A stretch of 64,000 bases of DNA from Siniperca chuatsi (GCF_020085105.1 NC_058052.1:21829733-21893732), one strand, 5' to 3'. Counted from the first letter of the stretch, positions 1 to 12,047 are shown. The notes: a model not told the origin generated them from the sequence alone. Numbers and translations are program-made.

Positions 1-866
1 AAAAAAAACAGAGATTACAGAGTAACATGAGAGCATGGGAGTGATGTGGTGAAAGAAGTTAAATGAGGCAGAATCAGCAGTGTTTAGAAATATGTAGCTC
101 ATAACAACAAAGTATGCTTTACCATAACTAACTGAAGTATTCAAAAACTCCATGCTGTGCAAGTAAAATATTATAAAGTTGTTTTAATTTCTTATGTTCT
201 ATTGTCTTGTTCCCACTACTCAAAGGGATTCACATATTTAACACTGTCTCCAACCTCACTTCTCATTATTCCACAACTACCCAGGAAGGCTAATGACAAA
301 TGTCAAAACACTTGATGGGTGCAGTTTGTCAGTCTGCACTTTTATATTTTTCTTATTATGCTGTCACTTTTTATTTGAAATTTGAACATTTATTCAAACG
401 TGGAGGGGGAAAAAAAATTATGTTCTTGACCTGTTCAAATTCAAAATGTACGGTCTATAAATCGATGCAGCAGAAGCGTCGTCTTTTTCATTCCACACTT
501 CTTCCTCGTCAAAACTGTCAGATTAAAGCCCCCAAAATTAAAGCAATCAAAAAGTCAAAATTCTCATTGACATTTTCTGGAAAACATCAATTTGTCTGAT
601 TGGCAGCCAGGCGTTCTGAATGGGTTCCCTCAGGCTTAAGGACTTGAGATTTACACTATGTTACTATTCATTGTAAATGACACCCAGTGAATATGCTGAC
701 CAAGTTCATGTAATCTTGGCTGTCAGGTGTGAAGAATAGGATGCATGTAAGATAGCTGTTACCATGGAGACAAGCTGCATGATTGACAGCATGACAGTGA
801 GTGTGTGATCAGAATGGATTATCCCCCGGCATGTGTGAAGAGCCTGGATAGCCGCAGACACACATG

Positions 867-869
<3 letters not shown>

Positions 870-910
<41 letters not shown>
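870..910. repeat. (CA)n microsatellite
   Basis: About 20 uninterrupted CA units. The Cys-Val-rich open frame read across it is an artefact of the repeat. Confidence 0.95.
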
Positions 911-911
<1 letters not shown>

Positions 912-1417
912 CTAGACAGAGTTATAACTATTTCTTTCTTACCTCCTTACTTCCTTCCCTCCTTTCCTTACCACTTTACTTCCTTACTTAACCCCTTCAT
1001 TCCTTAATTCCTTCCTTACTTCCTTCTTTTAGTTTTCTTTTCAGGCGGTCTCGGCCCGGTTGTTAAGTCCACACCAACGTTCGATACAGCTTTCACACCA
1101 GCCGAAATGAACTGCACCAAATGGCCAAATGCACCAGAGTTTGTTTGAACCGCACCAAACAGGTTAGCCATGAAAACACCCTTAACCAATCTACCCCTCT
1201 AACTGGCCTTTTTTTTTTTTTTTGGTAAAAATGAAATGAGCTTTACATTTAGCTCAGACGGTATGCAGTGAATTTGTGCACGTGTGAAACATGGTAAGGT
1301 AAAAAATATTGAGGCAGAGAGGTAGAAAGAGAAAGAAAAGCAAGAGACACAAAGACTGCAATTCAGAGACAGTCAGCTAGGAGAGAGACTTTCCAGCATA
1401 ATGTGATCTCGGTGTCA

Positions 1418-1419
<2 letters not shown>

Positions 1420-1460
<41 letters not shown>
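1420..1460. repeat. (CA)n microsatellite
   Basis: About 20 uninterrupted AC units. Confidence 0.95.
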
Positions 1461-1462
<2 letters not shown>

Positions 1463-1717
1463 TATTGCTGGATGCCTCTCCCATGTGTGTACCCTGCTTT
1501 ATTGCCTTTTCAATCTTCCAACTGTCGCAATAAATAATCTTAATAAAAACCTCTCTATTTAGAAAACAGCATTATTTTACTGTCTGCAACTTACCTATAA
1601 AGTGTAGTAATTTACTGCACCCATCTCACAACTAAACAACAAACTACAATGAACAAACACACAAACATAAATCTATACTGTATGTTTCCTCACACATGCA
1701 GGACAAGTTGGATTGGA

Positions 1718-1954
1718 TCGGGCTGCAACTTAACGATTATTTTCATTATCAATTCATCTGCTAATTATTGTCTTGATTAATTGTTAAGTCCGCAAAATAG
1801 TGAAAAATGTCCGAAAATAGTGAAAAATGTCCAGCACAGTTTCTGAGAAACACATCCAATGTGATGTATTTAAATGTCTTGTTTTGTCGGACCAAGAGTC
1901 CAAAACACAAAGATATTCAGTTTACAATTAATCAACAAATTTTTTCCCGCTCTA
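1718..1954 (+). mobile_element. hAT-like MITE, internally deleted copy
   Basis: The left end GGGCTGCAACTTAACGATTA and the right end GCTCTA match the family's terminal repeats. The middle carries the family's hallmark stretch TAGTGAAAAATGTCC, present twice here as a short local duplication, and TTGTTTTGTCGGACC. The 3' half is missing. No clean target-site duplication was found. Confidence 0.6.
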
Positions 1955-2321
1955 AGTGGATTAGAAATGCAATACATAAGAATTAAAGAAAAAAAAGAAA
2001 AAACTACTCAGAAGTCATGAAGTTTCTTGCAGAAGATAAAGGATTGTTAGAGGTGCTGGGAGCATCTGCACACTTCAAGCTCCACACGTGAACAAATCTG
2101 CTGCCACTGTCAGAGGAGGGAAATGCAAACAAGACCTCCTGTATGACTCACACACCCTGACATGACAGCAACTGACAAGGAAGCGTGTACACACACACAT
2201 ACACACAGATGGACACACATGCACACACACCTGAGATTCCCTAATGTAATGTAATCCAATGTGTTGGCAGCCTTCCCTTTGAAACAAACTCACTAGTTTC
2301 AATGGAGGAATGTGAACACAG

Positions 2322-2651
2322 CAGGGCTTCAACTAATAATTATTTTTTCATGTAATAGATTAATTGTTTTGTCTAAAGAATGTCAGAAAAAAGTGAAAAA
2401 TGCCTATTATAATTTCCTACAGCCCAAGTTGACGTATTCAAATTCCTTGTTTTATCCATCAAGCAGTCCAAAATTTAAAGACATTTAGTTCATTATTGTG
2501 TAAAAAAAAAAAGAATCAGCAAATCCTTACAATTAAGATGCTTAAATTTAGAGAATGTTTGGCATTTCTGCTTGAAAAATTACTAAAATGATCAAAATAG
2601 TTGCTAAAAATTTTCTATCAATCGATTAATCGAGTAATCGTTTCAGCTCTA
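2322..2651 (+). mobile_element. hAT-like MITE, complete copy with 8-bp target duplication
   Basis: The element begins CAGGGCTTCAACTAA and ends TTTCAGCTCTA, so the ends are imperfect inverted repeats of the CAGRGCTG...AAC type found in hAT elements. It is flanked by gaacacag on the left and gagcacag on the right, a 7/8 match to an 8-bp duplication. At 330 bp with no coding capacity it is non-autonomous. The family is abundant in teleosts. Confidence 0.75.
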
Positions 2652-2664
2652 GAGCACAGAAACA

Positions 2665-2806
2665 GTGACGGTGTGGTCTAAGATGTATACCACCTAACTT
2701 CAATGTCACCGGTTTGATTCTGGCTGAAGACCTTTGTCTCCACATGTTTCTTGTGTGACTGTACTTCGAACTATTAATAATAAATAAAGGCAAAATGTCA
2801 AAAAAT
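2665..2806 (+). mobile_element. tRNA-derived SINE, diverged copy
   Basis: A B-box-like block, GGTTTGATTC, at 2711-2720 is followed by a tail AATAAAGGCAAAATGTCAAA. A second, better copy abuts it on the right, so the two form a head-to-tail pair. Confidence 0.6.
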
Positions 2807-2814
2807 AATGAACA

Positions 2815-2950
2815 GGGGCGCCCCGGCTGAGTCCTTACCGCAGCGGCCTAGGTTCGATTCCCACCCGTTGTCCTTTGCTGCATGTCATCCCCTCTACAGC
2901 TGTCACCGCCCAATAATAAAAAAAAGGCAAAATGGCCAAAAAAAGAAAAA
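2815..2950 (+). mobile_element. tRNA-derived SINE
   Basis: It begins GGGCGCCCCGGCTGAGTCC, has an intact RNA polymerase III B box GGTTCGATTC at 2851-2860, then CCTTTGCTGCATGTCATCCC and an A-rich tail with GGCAAAATGGCCAAA. This layout matches a SINE family that I recall as common in percomorph fish. Confidence 0.7.
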
Positions 2951-3084
2951 ACAAACTAATCATAAAACAAATACACAACAGTACAGGACTGGTCGGAATC
3001 ATACAAAACAGGACATAGCAGAATATCAACATGATATCAACATCGTCTGTCGAATGACAGAAAATGAATAATTTCAGTCATTTA

Positions 3085-3425
3085 TCAACAGTCGCTGGTT
3101 CCATCTACTCAAATGTGAGGATTTGATGCTTTTATCTGTTTTTTGTCATCGAAAATTTAATAAAATTGGGGTTTTGGCTTGTTGGTTGAACAAAACAAGC
3201 AATTTGTTTTACTGCTCCTCAAATGTGAACATTTTCTAGTTTTCTTGTCATATATGATTTTACATTGAATCTAGTGGGGGTTTTTGACGGTTGGTCATAC
3301 GAAACAAGAAATGTGAATGTGTCAAGGGCTTTGGGAAACTGTTTTTTATTCACTTCTAGCACTTTATGGACAACCCCCCCCCAATAATCTACAGAATAAT
3401 AGACAATGATTAGTTGCAGCCTTAC
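3085..3425 (-). mobile_element. hAT-like MITE, degraded copy
   Basis: Read on the minus strand this has the family's order of blocks (CTGCAACTAATCATTG, then the TTGT..C.TATGACCAA stretch, then CTCAAATG-type blocks). A C-run at 3376-3383 and a partly duplicated middle make it diverged. Confidence 0.5.
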
Positions 3426-4779
3426 TATTACTATTTTTATTTACATTTCATTACATTAGTTGCAGTCCAACTGACTTGTAGATTTGCTTTCTAGTGACAA
3501 TCATCAATCCCCTCAAAAGTATTTCAATCAGCTTCCGCTGTCCTTGTCAAGCACTGTGGTAAATGAAAATTTTATTCAAGTTGACTTCCACATGGCGCCA
3601 TATGCTTTGGACAGGGTGGATAATGATGAGCAGATAAGAGAGAAAAAGAGGGCAAGATGAATATGACTGGAGGACAGTCCTGGAAAAACACACTGAACTT
3701 CAGGACACCCACACACAACACTGTGTTGATTCAAAGCGTTGATAAGAAAAGAGGAAGGTTTGCATACTGTGGGAAGACTTTTACCATGCATGTTTCTGCA
3801 CTATTTCTGTTTTGGAGCATTTAACCCTAACCGTCTCCCTCTCTCTTTCCATATCTACATCTTTCTCTTTCCATATATGACTCTCTCCCTCTCATCAAAT
3901 ATTCACAGTTGGTCCCATTAAACATTCACGGCGCAGCGCTGCTACATTTATCTGCCCTCCACCAATCAGCCTCCAGCGAGTGTACTAGAAGCCCACCAAA
4001 AGCCTGAAAACACACACACACACACACGTCGTCTGCCTGCATGGCCTGCAATGTGGCAGCCTTGCAGAGAGGGGAGGAGATGACTAGAAAGACGGAGAAA
4101 GAAGTGGCAAAAGAGAGAAAGGGACAAAAAAAAGAAAGAGAATGGAGGCTGAGGGAGAAATGAGACACATGAAAGAAAATCAGATGAAGAAAGGAAGCAA
4201 AGAAAAGGAGTCTGAGGGTCCACTCCTCAGCTCTTGTCCATGTTCAGTGAGAGCAGAGCAGCCTTGCACCTCAATAATTCAACAGCGGGACGAGTGCTGC
4301 CAGCCTCTCCCTCCTTCTCTCTATCCCTGACATCACAAGGCCTTACCTAATAACAGGGTAAAAATACACTCGCTTCACAGTTCGACACAATACATGACAC
4401 ATAATTGTAGCTAAAAATAACATGAAACACCGTCAAGATAGATCACACTGTCAACAGCGTTTCCTTTGGGTGTTATAGCGCGTCTACACAGAAAGCGTTT
4501 CAGCCACATTTTTCAGTCGTCCGTCTAACACACGTCTGACGGAACAGATGCGCTCCTGTTTTAATCAATACAGCTGTTTACACAGGCCGCGTAACAGCTC
4601 GCGTTTCACCAGCATTATAAGAGGGTAAGCGCGACGTGACCATATTTTTACACTTCAAGTCTATTTTCTTCCCTTCTACATGCTTAACTACAGTGAGTGT
4701 GGTCTCTGAGCGCTGCCAAAACATGGGTGACCTATATTCAATACTGTGCCTTGAATTCAATTAACTGATATTCAAATAA

Positions 4780-4936
4780 CTGCTGAGAAAAGCAGCAAAT
4801 ATTCACATTTCAGAAGCTGAAACAGAGAGTTTTGGGCTTTTTTCCTTGAAAAATGACTGAAACAATTAACCAATTAATCAAAATACAGTAGTTGCCAATA
4901 AATTTTTGTCAATTAATCGACATATCTTTCAGCTTT
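4780..4936 (+). mobile_element. hAT-like MITE, 3' half only
   Basis: It retains TTCACATTTCAGAAGCTG, TTCCTTGAAAAATGACTGA and the AATTAATCGACATATCTTTC right end of the family. The 5' half is absent. Confidence 0.5.
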
Positions 4937-5121
4937 AAGTAACACTTAGAATCAACAATCAAAAATGACTAAGCACTGAACCACGTATTACAGCATAGAC
5001 TGAACATTACTTTGGATGGGCACTTTGCTTAAGAGTGCAAACTACTCTAAAGTCAAATGCAGGGGCAAATTTATTAAAGAGATGATGGCCACAAATGGTC
5101 AGTTACCACTACAAATAAATA

Positions 5122-5463
5122 TAGAGCTAAAACGATTAGTCAATCAATTGATAAGTTGATCAATCACAAACAATTTTTTTTAATAAATCAATTAAACGTT
5201 TAAGTAATTTTCAAAGCAAAAGTGCAAAAAATTCCAGCAATTCTAATGTGAGTATTTGTAGGGTTTCCTTGTCTCCTATGATAGAAAACTGAATATCTTT
5301 GGGTTTTGGTTTGTTAGTCGGACAAAACAAATATCCCCTTGGGGTCTGGGAAATTGTTATTTTTTATTTTAGGACATCTTATAGACCAAACAATTAATCA
5401 ATTGATTGAAAAAATAACTGGCAGATTAACCGATAATGAAAATAATCGTTAGCTGCAGCTCTA
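5122..5463 (-). mobile_element. hAT-like MITE, complete copy with 8-bp target duplication
   Basis: The ends are TAGAGCTAAAACGATTAG and GTTAGCTGCAGCTCTA. The flanks aataaata (left) and aataaatc (right) match at 7 of 8 positions. The length is 342 bp. With the copy at 2322-2651 it defines both the family's ends and its 8-bp insertion footprint. Confidence 0.75.
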
Positions 5464-5842
5464 AATAAATCCTTTTCCTTTCACCTGGCAAACGTCCAGA
5501 GCACACCTAAAACAGATCATAACATGGGAAAGATGTCAGGGAAGTGAGGCTGTGTTCAGACAGACATCAGCCTCATCCTTCATTTCAATGAGATCAATAA
5601 GTTGATGAAGATGGCTCCAGCAAAAAAGCTGAACCAATGCAATGCAGTGTCATCTGGAAATGGATTACATTATCAAATATGTGCAAGTTAACATTCCTAG
5701 TAGATATAGAAAGTGAACAACCCAATTTACCTCACAACTGTGGGACAGAGGAGAAGATGGCTGTCATTGTGATACATTTCCAGAGTTGTACAACCTGTTA
5801 CATAGTAACAGTCTGGCACCCCAATGTTTTTCTGACATGCTT

Positions 5843-6360
5843 GTAAGCTATGAACCAGCTAGACCCCTCAGGTCATCTTGAACAGGCCATCTGGTTATTC
5901 CCCGGGTCTCCACAAAAATTGGTGAAACTGCCTTTAGCTTTTACGCTCCAAGCCACTGCAACATCCTACCCAATCATATTGGGTAGGATGTTGGGTGTGC
6001 TCCAACGCTATCGTCTTCCTTTTTAGCTGCGCCTTTCAGTAGTCTGGTTTGCCAGTCTTAATTATTATTTTATTTTATTCTTACTTCTTTTATTGGTTTT
6101 AATTCATGTGTCTAATTACTTTTTATTGGTCAACTGTTGGTCTTAATTATTATTTTATTTAATATTATCTTTCAAATGTTTTTTAACTCACATATTATTT
6201 AAGTGTCTGTTTTAATCGTGTTTACATATATCTAATGTTTTATCTTTACACTATCATAGTTTTTGTGGCTGCAACTTCCGTGGTAGCTCACGCTCTGTGC
6301 GGCACATTGTGCTTCCACCAGGACTGAAATGTGCTATATAAATAAAATTTTGCTTGCTTG
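5843..6360 (+). mobile_element. L2-like LINE remnant (end of reverse transcriptase and 3' tail)
   Basis: Translated on the plus strand the start reads YEPARPLRSS, stop, TGHLVIPRV, TKIGETAFSFYAP. This is the C-terminal end of the reverse transcriptase of L2/Rex-type fish LINEs, broken by stops. It is followed by an AT-rich 3' region and the tail GTGCTATATAAATAAAA. It is inactive and 5'-truncated. A perfect hairpin interrupts the coding remnant at 5959-5993. Confidence 0.65.
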
Positions 6361-7261
6361 ATCACCACTTGTTTCTGCTGCCCCCAATTAGCCAAACAAA
6401 AATCAGCTATTGCAATCAATAATTACCATTATCTGTCAAAGCCAAAATACCCATTCCGACATCATTGAATTTCTTTAAAATGCTTTTTGTTTAATTTACC
6501 ATAACAAGAAGATTTATTGCAACATCATCAGTGGATGCAGTAAATGCAGAAGATTAGTGATGATGACAGTGAGCTCCATAAATGGAAAGCTGCAGACGAA
6601 AGCTGAGTGAGCAAAAGCAAATGCTGACTTGCTTATATGTAGATATGCACGATTTGGTTATTAAACAATGAGCTGAGCTACTGTAATGAACCTACTGTCA
6701 GAAAGAGAGATATGAAAATATCTCCCAAACTTCCATTTACTGTATTCTTAAAATGTAACCACTGACTTCTGGTACTTTATCTTTGTTCAAAATGGATTCA
6801 AGCCTCTACACGAGACGTACAAGTCATGGCTCATCACAAAAGCCAGGGAGAGGATAACACTTTACTGTATCTCCTCTTTTCATTAGAGTGTGCACAAAAG
6901 CATGTGAGAGCCCTTCATCACTAAAGTAAAAGTAACATAAGCTTAAGCACACTTCCCTTCTTAACTTCTGCTTCCCACAATTTCTATCAGGACGCCACTG
7001 CTGCCTCAAGCTAACAATAATTGTTATTATTTATTCCTGTAAACTGATGCTGGAGATGATGATAGAGTCACTTGTGAAATACAGTATTACAGTATCAGTT
7101 GCCTCGACTGCAGAAACATTTACACATCTGAGTAGCCGGTATTTGAAGTATAAAAACAACAATTTACTGTTTTGTGGGGTGTGATTCTGAGCAGTTGCCA
7201 AGCAAACAGCAGAGACTCCAGGAAGTTACTGTGACTGGCCAAGAAATAAGCCCCAGTAAAA

Positions 7262-7547
7262 CGGGAAATTGACATTTTTTCACTTCATTTTTTTTTTACG
7301 AATCAAAGAAACGAGATATAACATGTTCATTAGTGAGCTTCAGAGGTGCTGGTAGGCGGATTTGTTTCCTGTTGGACAGAGCCAGGCCAGCTGTTTCCCC
7401 CTGTTTCCAGTCTTTATGCTAAGCTAAGATAACTGGCTGCTGGCGGCATTTAACTGGCAGATATGAGAGTGGTGTCGATCTTCTCATCTGACTCTCGGTC
7501 AGAAAGCAAATAAACGTATTTCCCAAAATGTCTAACTGTTCCTTTAA
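7262..7547 (-). mobile_element. TTAA-bounded teleost repeat
   Basis: The minus strand begins TTAAAGGAACAGTTAGACAT and contains TTAGCTTAGCATAAAGACTG and AGCCTGGCTCTGTCC-type blocks. A second copy with the same blocks lies in opposite orientation at 27662-27983. The left limit is approximate. Confidence 0.6.
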
Positions 7548-8123
7548 ATTAAGATCTATCAGTTAATAAACTGTTCAACCGAAACACTAAACTTTATAGT
7601 ACAGTATACACTAAGCGTTGCCTATCATAGAGTGCAATAATCAGCATTTTTAAGGTGTGTGTACTGGTGGTTTCGATGCTTTTTCTGTTTGATTATTCAT
7701 GATCAGTACAGTTTTGTATCCCATTCTTTAAGGTCAGTGAAATCCACAACCCTTGAATATGATCTCTTCATTTTTTGAAGAATATTTTTTGAAGAATGTA
7801 TAAACTGAACTGATTTTGGTTTTAAAGATAAAATTTTATCAAGGTTCATTAATGAGAACATGTTTCGATAATAGAAAATATGACTCATAGCCAATTAATT
7901 CAAATAAAACATGGTAACTGAATGTAGTATGAGCTTAACAATGTGTGTCTGTGTCGATGCACACGTGTGAATGTCAGTGACAGACCACGTGTGCATGTGT
8001 GAATATCCGCTTCAGCGACTGTGCGCATGCATGTGACGCCACACGACCAAGCCATAATAGCTGACCTCATCGCAAGCCAATGTGCCCTCCCTGAGCCACA
8101 CAGAATAGGGCTTAATCCTGCCT

Positions 8124-8149
8124 ACGCACGCACGCACGCACACACGCAC

Positions 8150-8186
<37 letters not shown>
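8124..8186. repeat. Compound (CACG)n/(CA)n microsatellite
   Basis: CACG units grade into pure CA, the pattern left when a dinucleotide tract gains and spreads a point change. Confidence 0.93.
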
Positions 8187-8187
<1 letters not shown>

Positions 8188-8477
8188 CTCGTAAAACCAA
8201 ATGATACTCCAAAGTTCCCCAGACATCAAACTACCAAAGCTGATATACTGCACGTTCAGTGTTTGCAAACACTAACAAGGAACACACAAGCAGAAATCAG
8301 ACTAAACATGTACAATATGTGTGGATTTTTTAATTAACAGCTGTGCCAAAGAACAAGGCACTGAACCTCCAGCTGCTGCAGTACTGTAGTGCTGGGTTGC
8401 CCTGACGTATTGTTTGTCTGTGCATGGAGACAACATAATCCACATGACATTTACTATAAATGAAAACATCTTTTTGA

Positions 8478-9110
8478 TTGCGGTTGTGTTATCTTGGCTA
8501 CAAATTGGGATTACTTCCGTGTTCATTTCAATCAGTTATGACAATAACAATGTACTTAAAAGTAATTGCTGAGATCTGTGAACACAGCAAGATCGCTACA
8601 ATGATGTCTGACGGGGAAGAAGAAACAAGCGATAAGATGATCGGACAAGGTTATAAACAAGGCAACAGTTTAGCCACCAAAACCCCTTTATTTGGAGGTT
8701 AAACTTATCATAGTGGAGGCTCACCACCTTGCCTAAAACAATGAACGCTTCTGCTAATGTCAGAGGAAATAATTACCCTTTATGCGCAAAACTACAGAAA
8801 GTATGGTGGGTCAAAGTGTCGGTCTGTAAACTAGATGTTTACAACGGACGGTTTGAGTAATTGTACGGGTCGCCTTTGTTTTCCACTCCAAATCCATTTG
8901 GCTAGCCTGGGGGTTTGTTTAAAACCTGTCCAATCGTCTGACTACTCATCTTTCTTGCCTCGTCTGACTTCTTAAGACTGTTGCTGCATTCCCAGATTTC
9001 AGCACTTAACTTGGTCAGTACAATGTTATCATGACCTGAAGAAACAATGGCCTAAACTATGAAAATAGGACTTCAGTTGTAAACCAGAATTCTTCTTATC
9101 TCATTATTAT
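8478..9110. mobile_element. Repeat with long inverted arms (foldback-like), copy 1
   Basis: The left arm (about 8478-8640) and the right arm (about 8930-9110) are diverged reverse complements. Left blocks such as TGACAATAACAATGTACTT and ATTGCTGAGATCTGTGAACA correspond to the reversed right blocks ATGATAACATTGTACTGACC and GTGCTGAAATCTGGGAATG. The centre is unrelated. A second element of the same design is at 10195-11600. Confidence 0.5.
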
Positions 9111-9537
9111 TTCTCCTTGCCTTTCTTTCAGTTCTATAGGCATGCTGTGTGTGGGGGGATGTGGCAGGGAGAACATACTTCTTGTGTTTGGGAAAAATAC
9201 ATTGGCAGCACTAGCACATTTCAGCTCAGATTAAGGGCACTGCACGCTGGAGGAGAGACTAATGTGTGTGTATTTCACAATGTGAAACTATATACAGACA
9301 GGCCTTGTGCGCATCAAGTATGAGAAGTGTTGAGTAGGTGAGAGAAAATGTGTGCAATTGTGTTTGTGCTTTAAGTGAGAAAAGAGTAGTCATCTATAAG
9401 TGTGTGCGTGTGTGGGTGTTTGTGTGACCACAACCCAGACACACACACAGATAGGACAGACAGCCTATGGGATGAAGAGTTTCACCCCTGCTGTTGTCAG
9501 CTAACTCCAGACCACTGCCAACACAGCCCTCCATGCA

Positions 9538-9540
<3 letters not shown>

Positions 9541-9586
<46 letters not shown>
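9541..9586. repeat. (CA)n microsatellite
   Basis: 23 uninterrupted CA units. Confidence 0.95.
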
Positions 9587-9588
<2 letters not shown>

Positions 9589-10130
9589 AGATCAAATCAC
9601 CTGGTGAGAAAGGTTTTTTAAGATCTCTCCTCAAATCAATCTTTTGTTTACAGAGAAGGGAAGGAGGAGAAGGGAGAGAACAACACAAAAAGGAGGGGAA
9701 ATGACATGGGTGGGGGTGTTTGAGAGAGGCAGAGAGGCAGCGGGGGAGACAGAGCAAATCAGCCTGCATTCCCTGAAAAAAGAGCAGCCCAATCAGTCCA
9801 GAACTGGCCCTGATCTGCAGCTCATATCATCACTCAACCTTTGGTGGCCTGGTCTGATGCTTACTTGGACAAACATGCAGCACACGCAGAGTCTGCAACA
9901 TGTTCACACACCAACACAAGAAGTGATACAGTGAAGGATCAATGGAAAGCATGAGCAAACACAAACACATGTGAAAACCAAAACAATCAACAGACAAAAA
10001 TGATTTTGGATTCAGCTACATGGCTGAAGGAATGCTATAACACACGCAGTATAACAAGCAGATGACACTGACAACAAATCTGCCACAAACACTGAAGCAC
10101 AGGGGGTGGTATTTCAACATGTGTTAACCT

Positions 10131-10135
<5 letters not shown>

Positions 10136-10169
<34 letters not shown>
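10136..10169. repeat. (CA)n microsatellite
   Basis: About 17 CA units, just left of an inverted-arm repeat. Confidence 0.93.
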
Positions 10170-10171
<2 letters not shown>

Positions 10172-10194
10172 CTGCCAGTAAATGCAATAATTCT

Positions 10195-11600
10195 GAACTG
10201 ACCACACTGACTTCAAGGATAAATCCAATTACAATTTGGGTCTTATTTTTGTAGTTTTGGCTATCATTTCTCACAATAACACTGTACTCAAAGAGATAAC
10301 TGAGATCTGAGACAAGACACATAAGCAGTTGGACTAGCTAAATGACTTTATTTAGCACCTGAAATGTTTGTAATAGGACTGTCACTCTTTATTCGAAATT
10401 TCAACTGCCATTCAGACGTGGGACAGAAACGTAACATTCAATTTGTGATAATCTGTTAAAATTCAAAATTGTCATTGTATTTGCGCAACATGCCGGGCCT
10501 CGTACTCCAGCACGAGGCATTCCTAAAATTCACTGGCTGGCTGTTTGCGGACTTTGTAAAACACAACTGCCTTGTAATGTTAGCTTGTCATTCAGGTGAG
10601 GCAGCAGTGGCAGAGCAAATGAACAAAACATGGAACACTGCATTTCATCTGACAAAGTTTACACATGATCTGACAAGCAGGCAGGGCAGGAAAAAGCCGG
10701 GTAGGGCAGGGCTGTAAGCATAAACGGCAGGGGACTGGCCTACCTAGCGGGCTAACAACAGCAGTCCACAAGTTGAAAATTATACAACATTTTATCATAT
10801 GCTTTTGTCGTTACCATCTGTTAATGTCCTTGCAGTTTAGGATAGGCTACATGGGTTGCGGTTGAACTAACTGGAACAAATTACATGTTAGTTTGAATTC
10901 AATCGAATGTCATTTGTGACAGCCCAAATTGGTAAAACTCTTTAATTGCACAGAAATACTTGACCCCAATTTATGCCACTCATGTATTATCATTACATTT
11001 GAGTCACAGAACTAAGCATCTGTTTTTCTGAAAGACAAATCCCTGGCTATAGGATAACTTAGCAGCACTTCCGACTGATTTTGGAAATAGAGTTGCAACC
11101 TGGGAAATGGTTTAAAAATCTTTTTTTTATTATCATGCAGTGGATTGAACATGTATCTTTCAGATGTTGATAGATAGTTGACTCTTTAAGGATTCATGAA
11201 ATACCTTCAAATAAGCGTTAAGTGTTGATAAATGACATTTGGCTTTCAGAAAATGGTCATTTATTACTCAGGAAAATGGAGGCTGAGCTCTGTGACTCAA
11301 ATGTACGATAATACAGAGATGCACAAACATGGAGCTGAAGAAAACAACTATAGTAAATACAGTAGATCAAAGTTGAACCAGGAAGACAGTCTGTACATTT
11401 GGCTAATCTGGGGGTCTTTTTCTCACTGCTCGTGTTTCTTGCTCTGTTTGACTTCTTTTTAGCAATGTTGCCACGTTCCCAGATTTCAGCAATTAACTGT
11501 GTTAGTAGAGTGTTATCATAAGCAATACAAACCATGGCCAAAAGTCTTTAAATAAGACCCAAGTTGTTTTAAACCAGAACATTCCTTTATCTCACCCTCA
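10195..11600. mobile_element. Repeat with long inverted arms (foldback-like), copy 2
   Basis: The left arm near 10195-10330 and the right arm near 11395-11600 carry the same arm sequence as the element at 8478-9110, again in opposite orientation to each other. The centre is larger and contains another repeat fragment (10368-10530). Confidence 0.45.
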
Positions 11601-11952
11601 GAGCTGCTGCAAGAGTTGAGGATATTTTAGGCTAAAGGTCAAGCTGGTGCAACAGTAACCATAACAAACCAAAAATGGTTGCAGACAACTGCCAGAGCCC
11701 ACTGAACCTCACTGTACAACTTAAACCGCAGCAGCCCAGCTCTGCCAAGTGGACTCATTGCTATTCAGGAATCTCCACTGACAAGGATAGGACAGAGCGC
11801 CTGGATCGCTGCTCTCCAGGAAATAAACTAAGAAACCTGCAGACTTCACTGAGCAGCTACAGCAGCGTGGAGAGCAGCTTTGTTGTCAGCTTTCAGTTTG
11901 CATAAATTCACTTTGCTCCTTGACTGAGATGCTGAGTATCCGCTGCACTTAC

Positions 11953-12047
11953 CTCTGGCTGAGAGCTTTTTTGTGTTAATAATTTTAGCAGCATACTCCT
12001 GGCCGGTGGACTTCTTGACGCATCGGCGAACGACCGAGAAGGCACCC
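11953..12047 (-). CDS. camk2g: camk2g coding exon 2
   Basis: This exon runs from acceptor CAG|GGGTGCC to donor AGAG|GTAAGT on the minus strand. It holds the P-loop continuation GAFSVVRR and the catalytic-lysine segment [13 protein letters not shown]. It ends one base into the next codon, which fits the Asp expected to start the following exon. Confidence 0.9.

Larger units (their letters stand above)
1..11952 (-). other. camk2g intron 2 (left part), repeat-rich, no exon seen
   Basis: This stretch holds no coding exon that I can recognise. It carries five copies or fragments of a hAT-like MITE (1718-5463), two tRNA-SINE units (2665-2950), an L2-like LINE remnant (5843-6360), a TTAA-bounded repeat (7262-7547), two elements with long inverted arms (8478-9110 and 10195-11600) and several CA tracts. 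Sequence at 340-600 resembles 10368-10530 (similar CTGTCACT...TTTATT.GAAATTT cores), so both are probably one further repeat family. I see nothing notable in 3430-4770 or 6370-7260 apart from a short CA tract near 4010. Confidence 0.6.
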
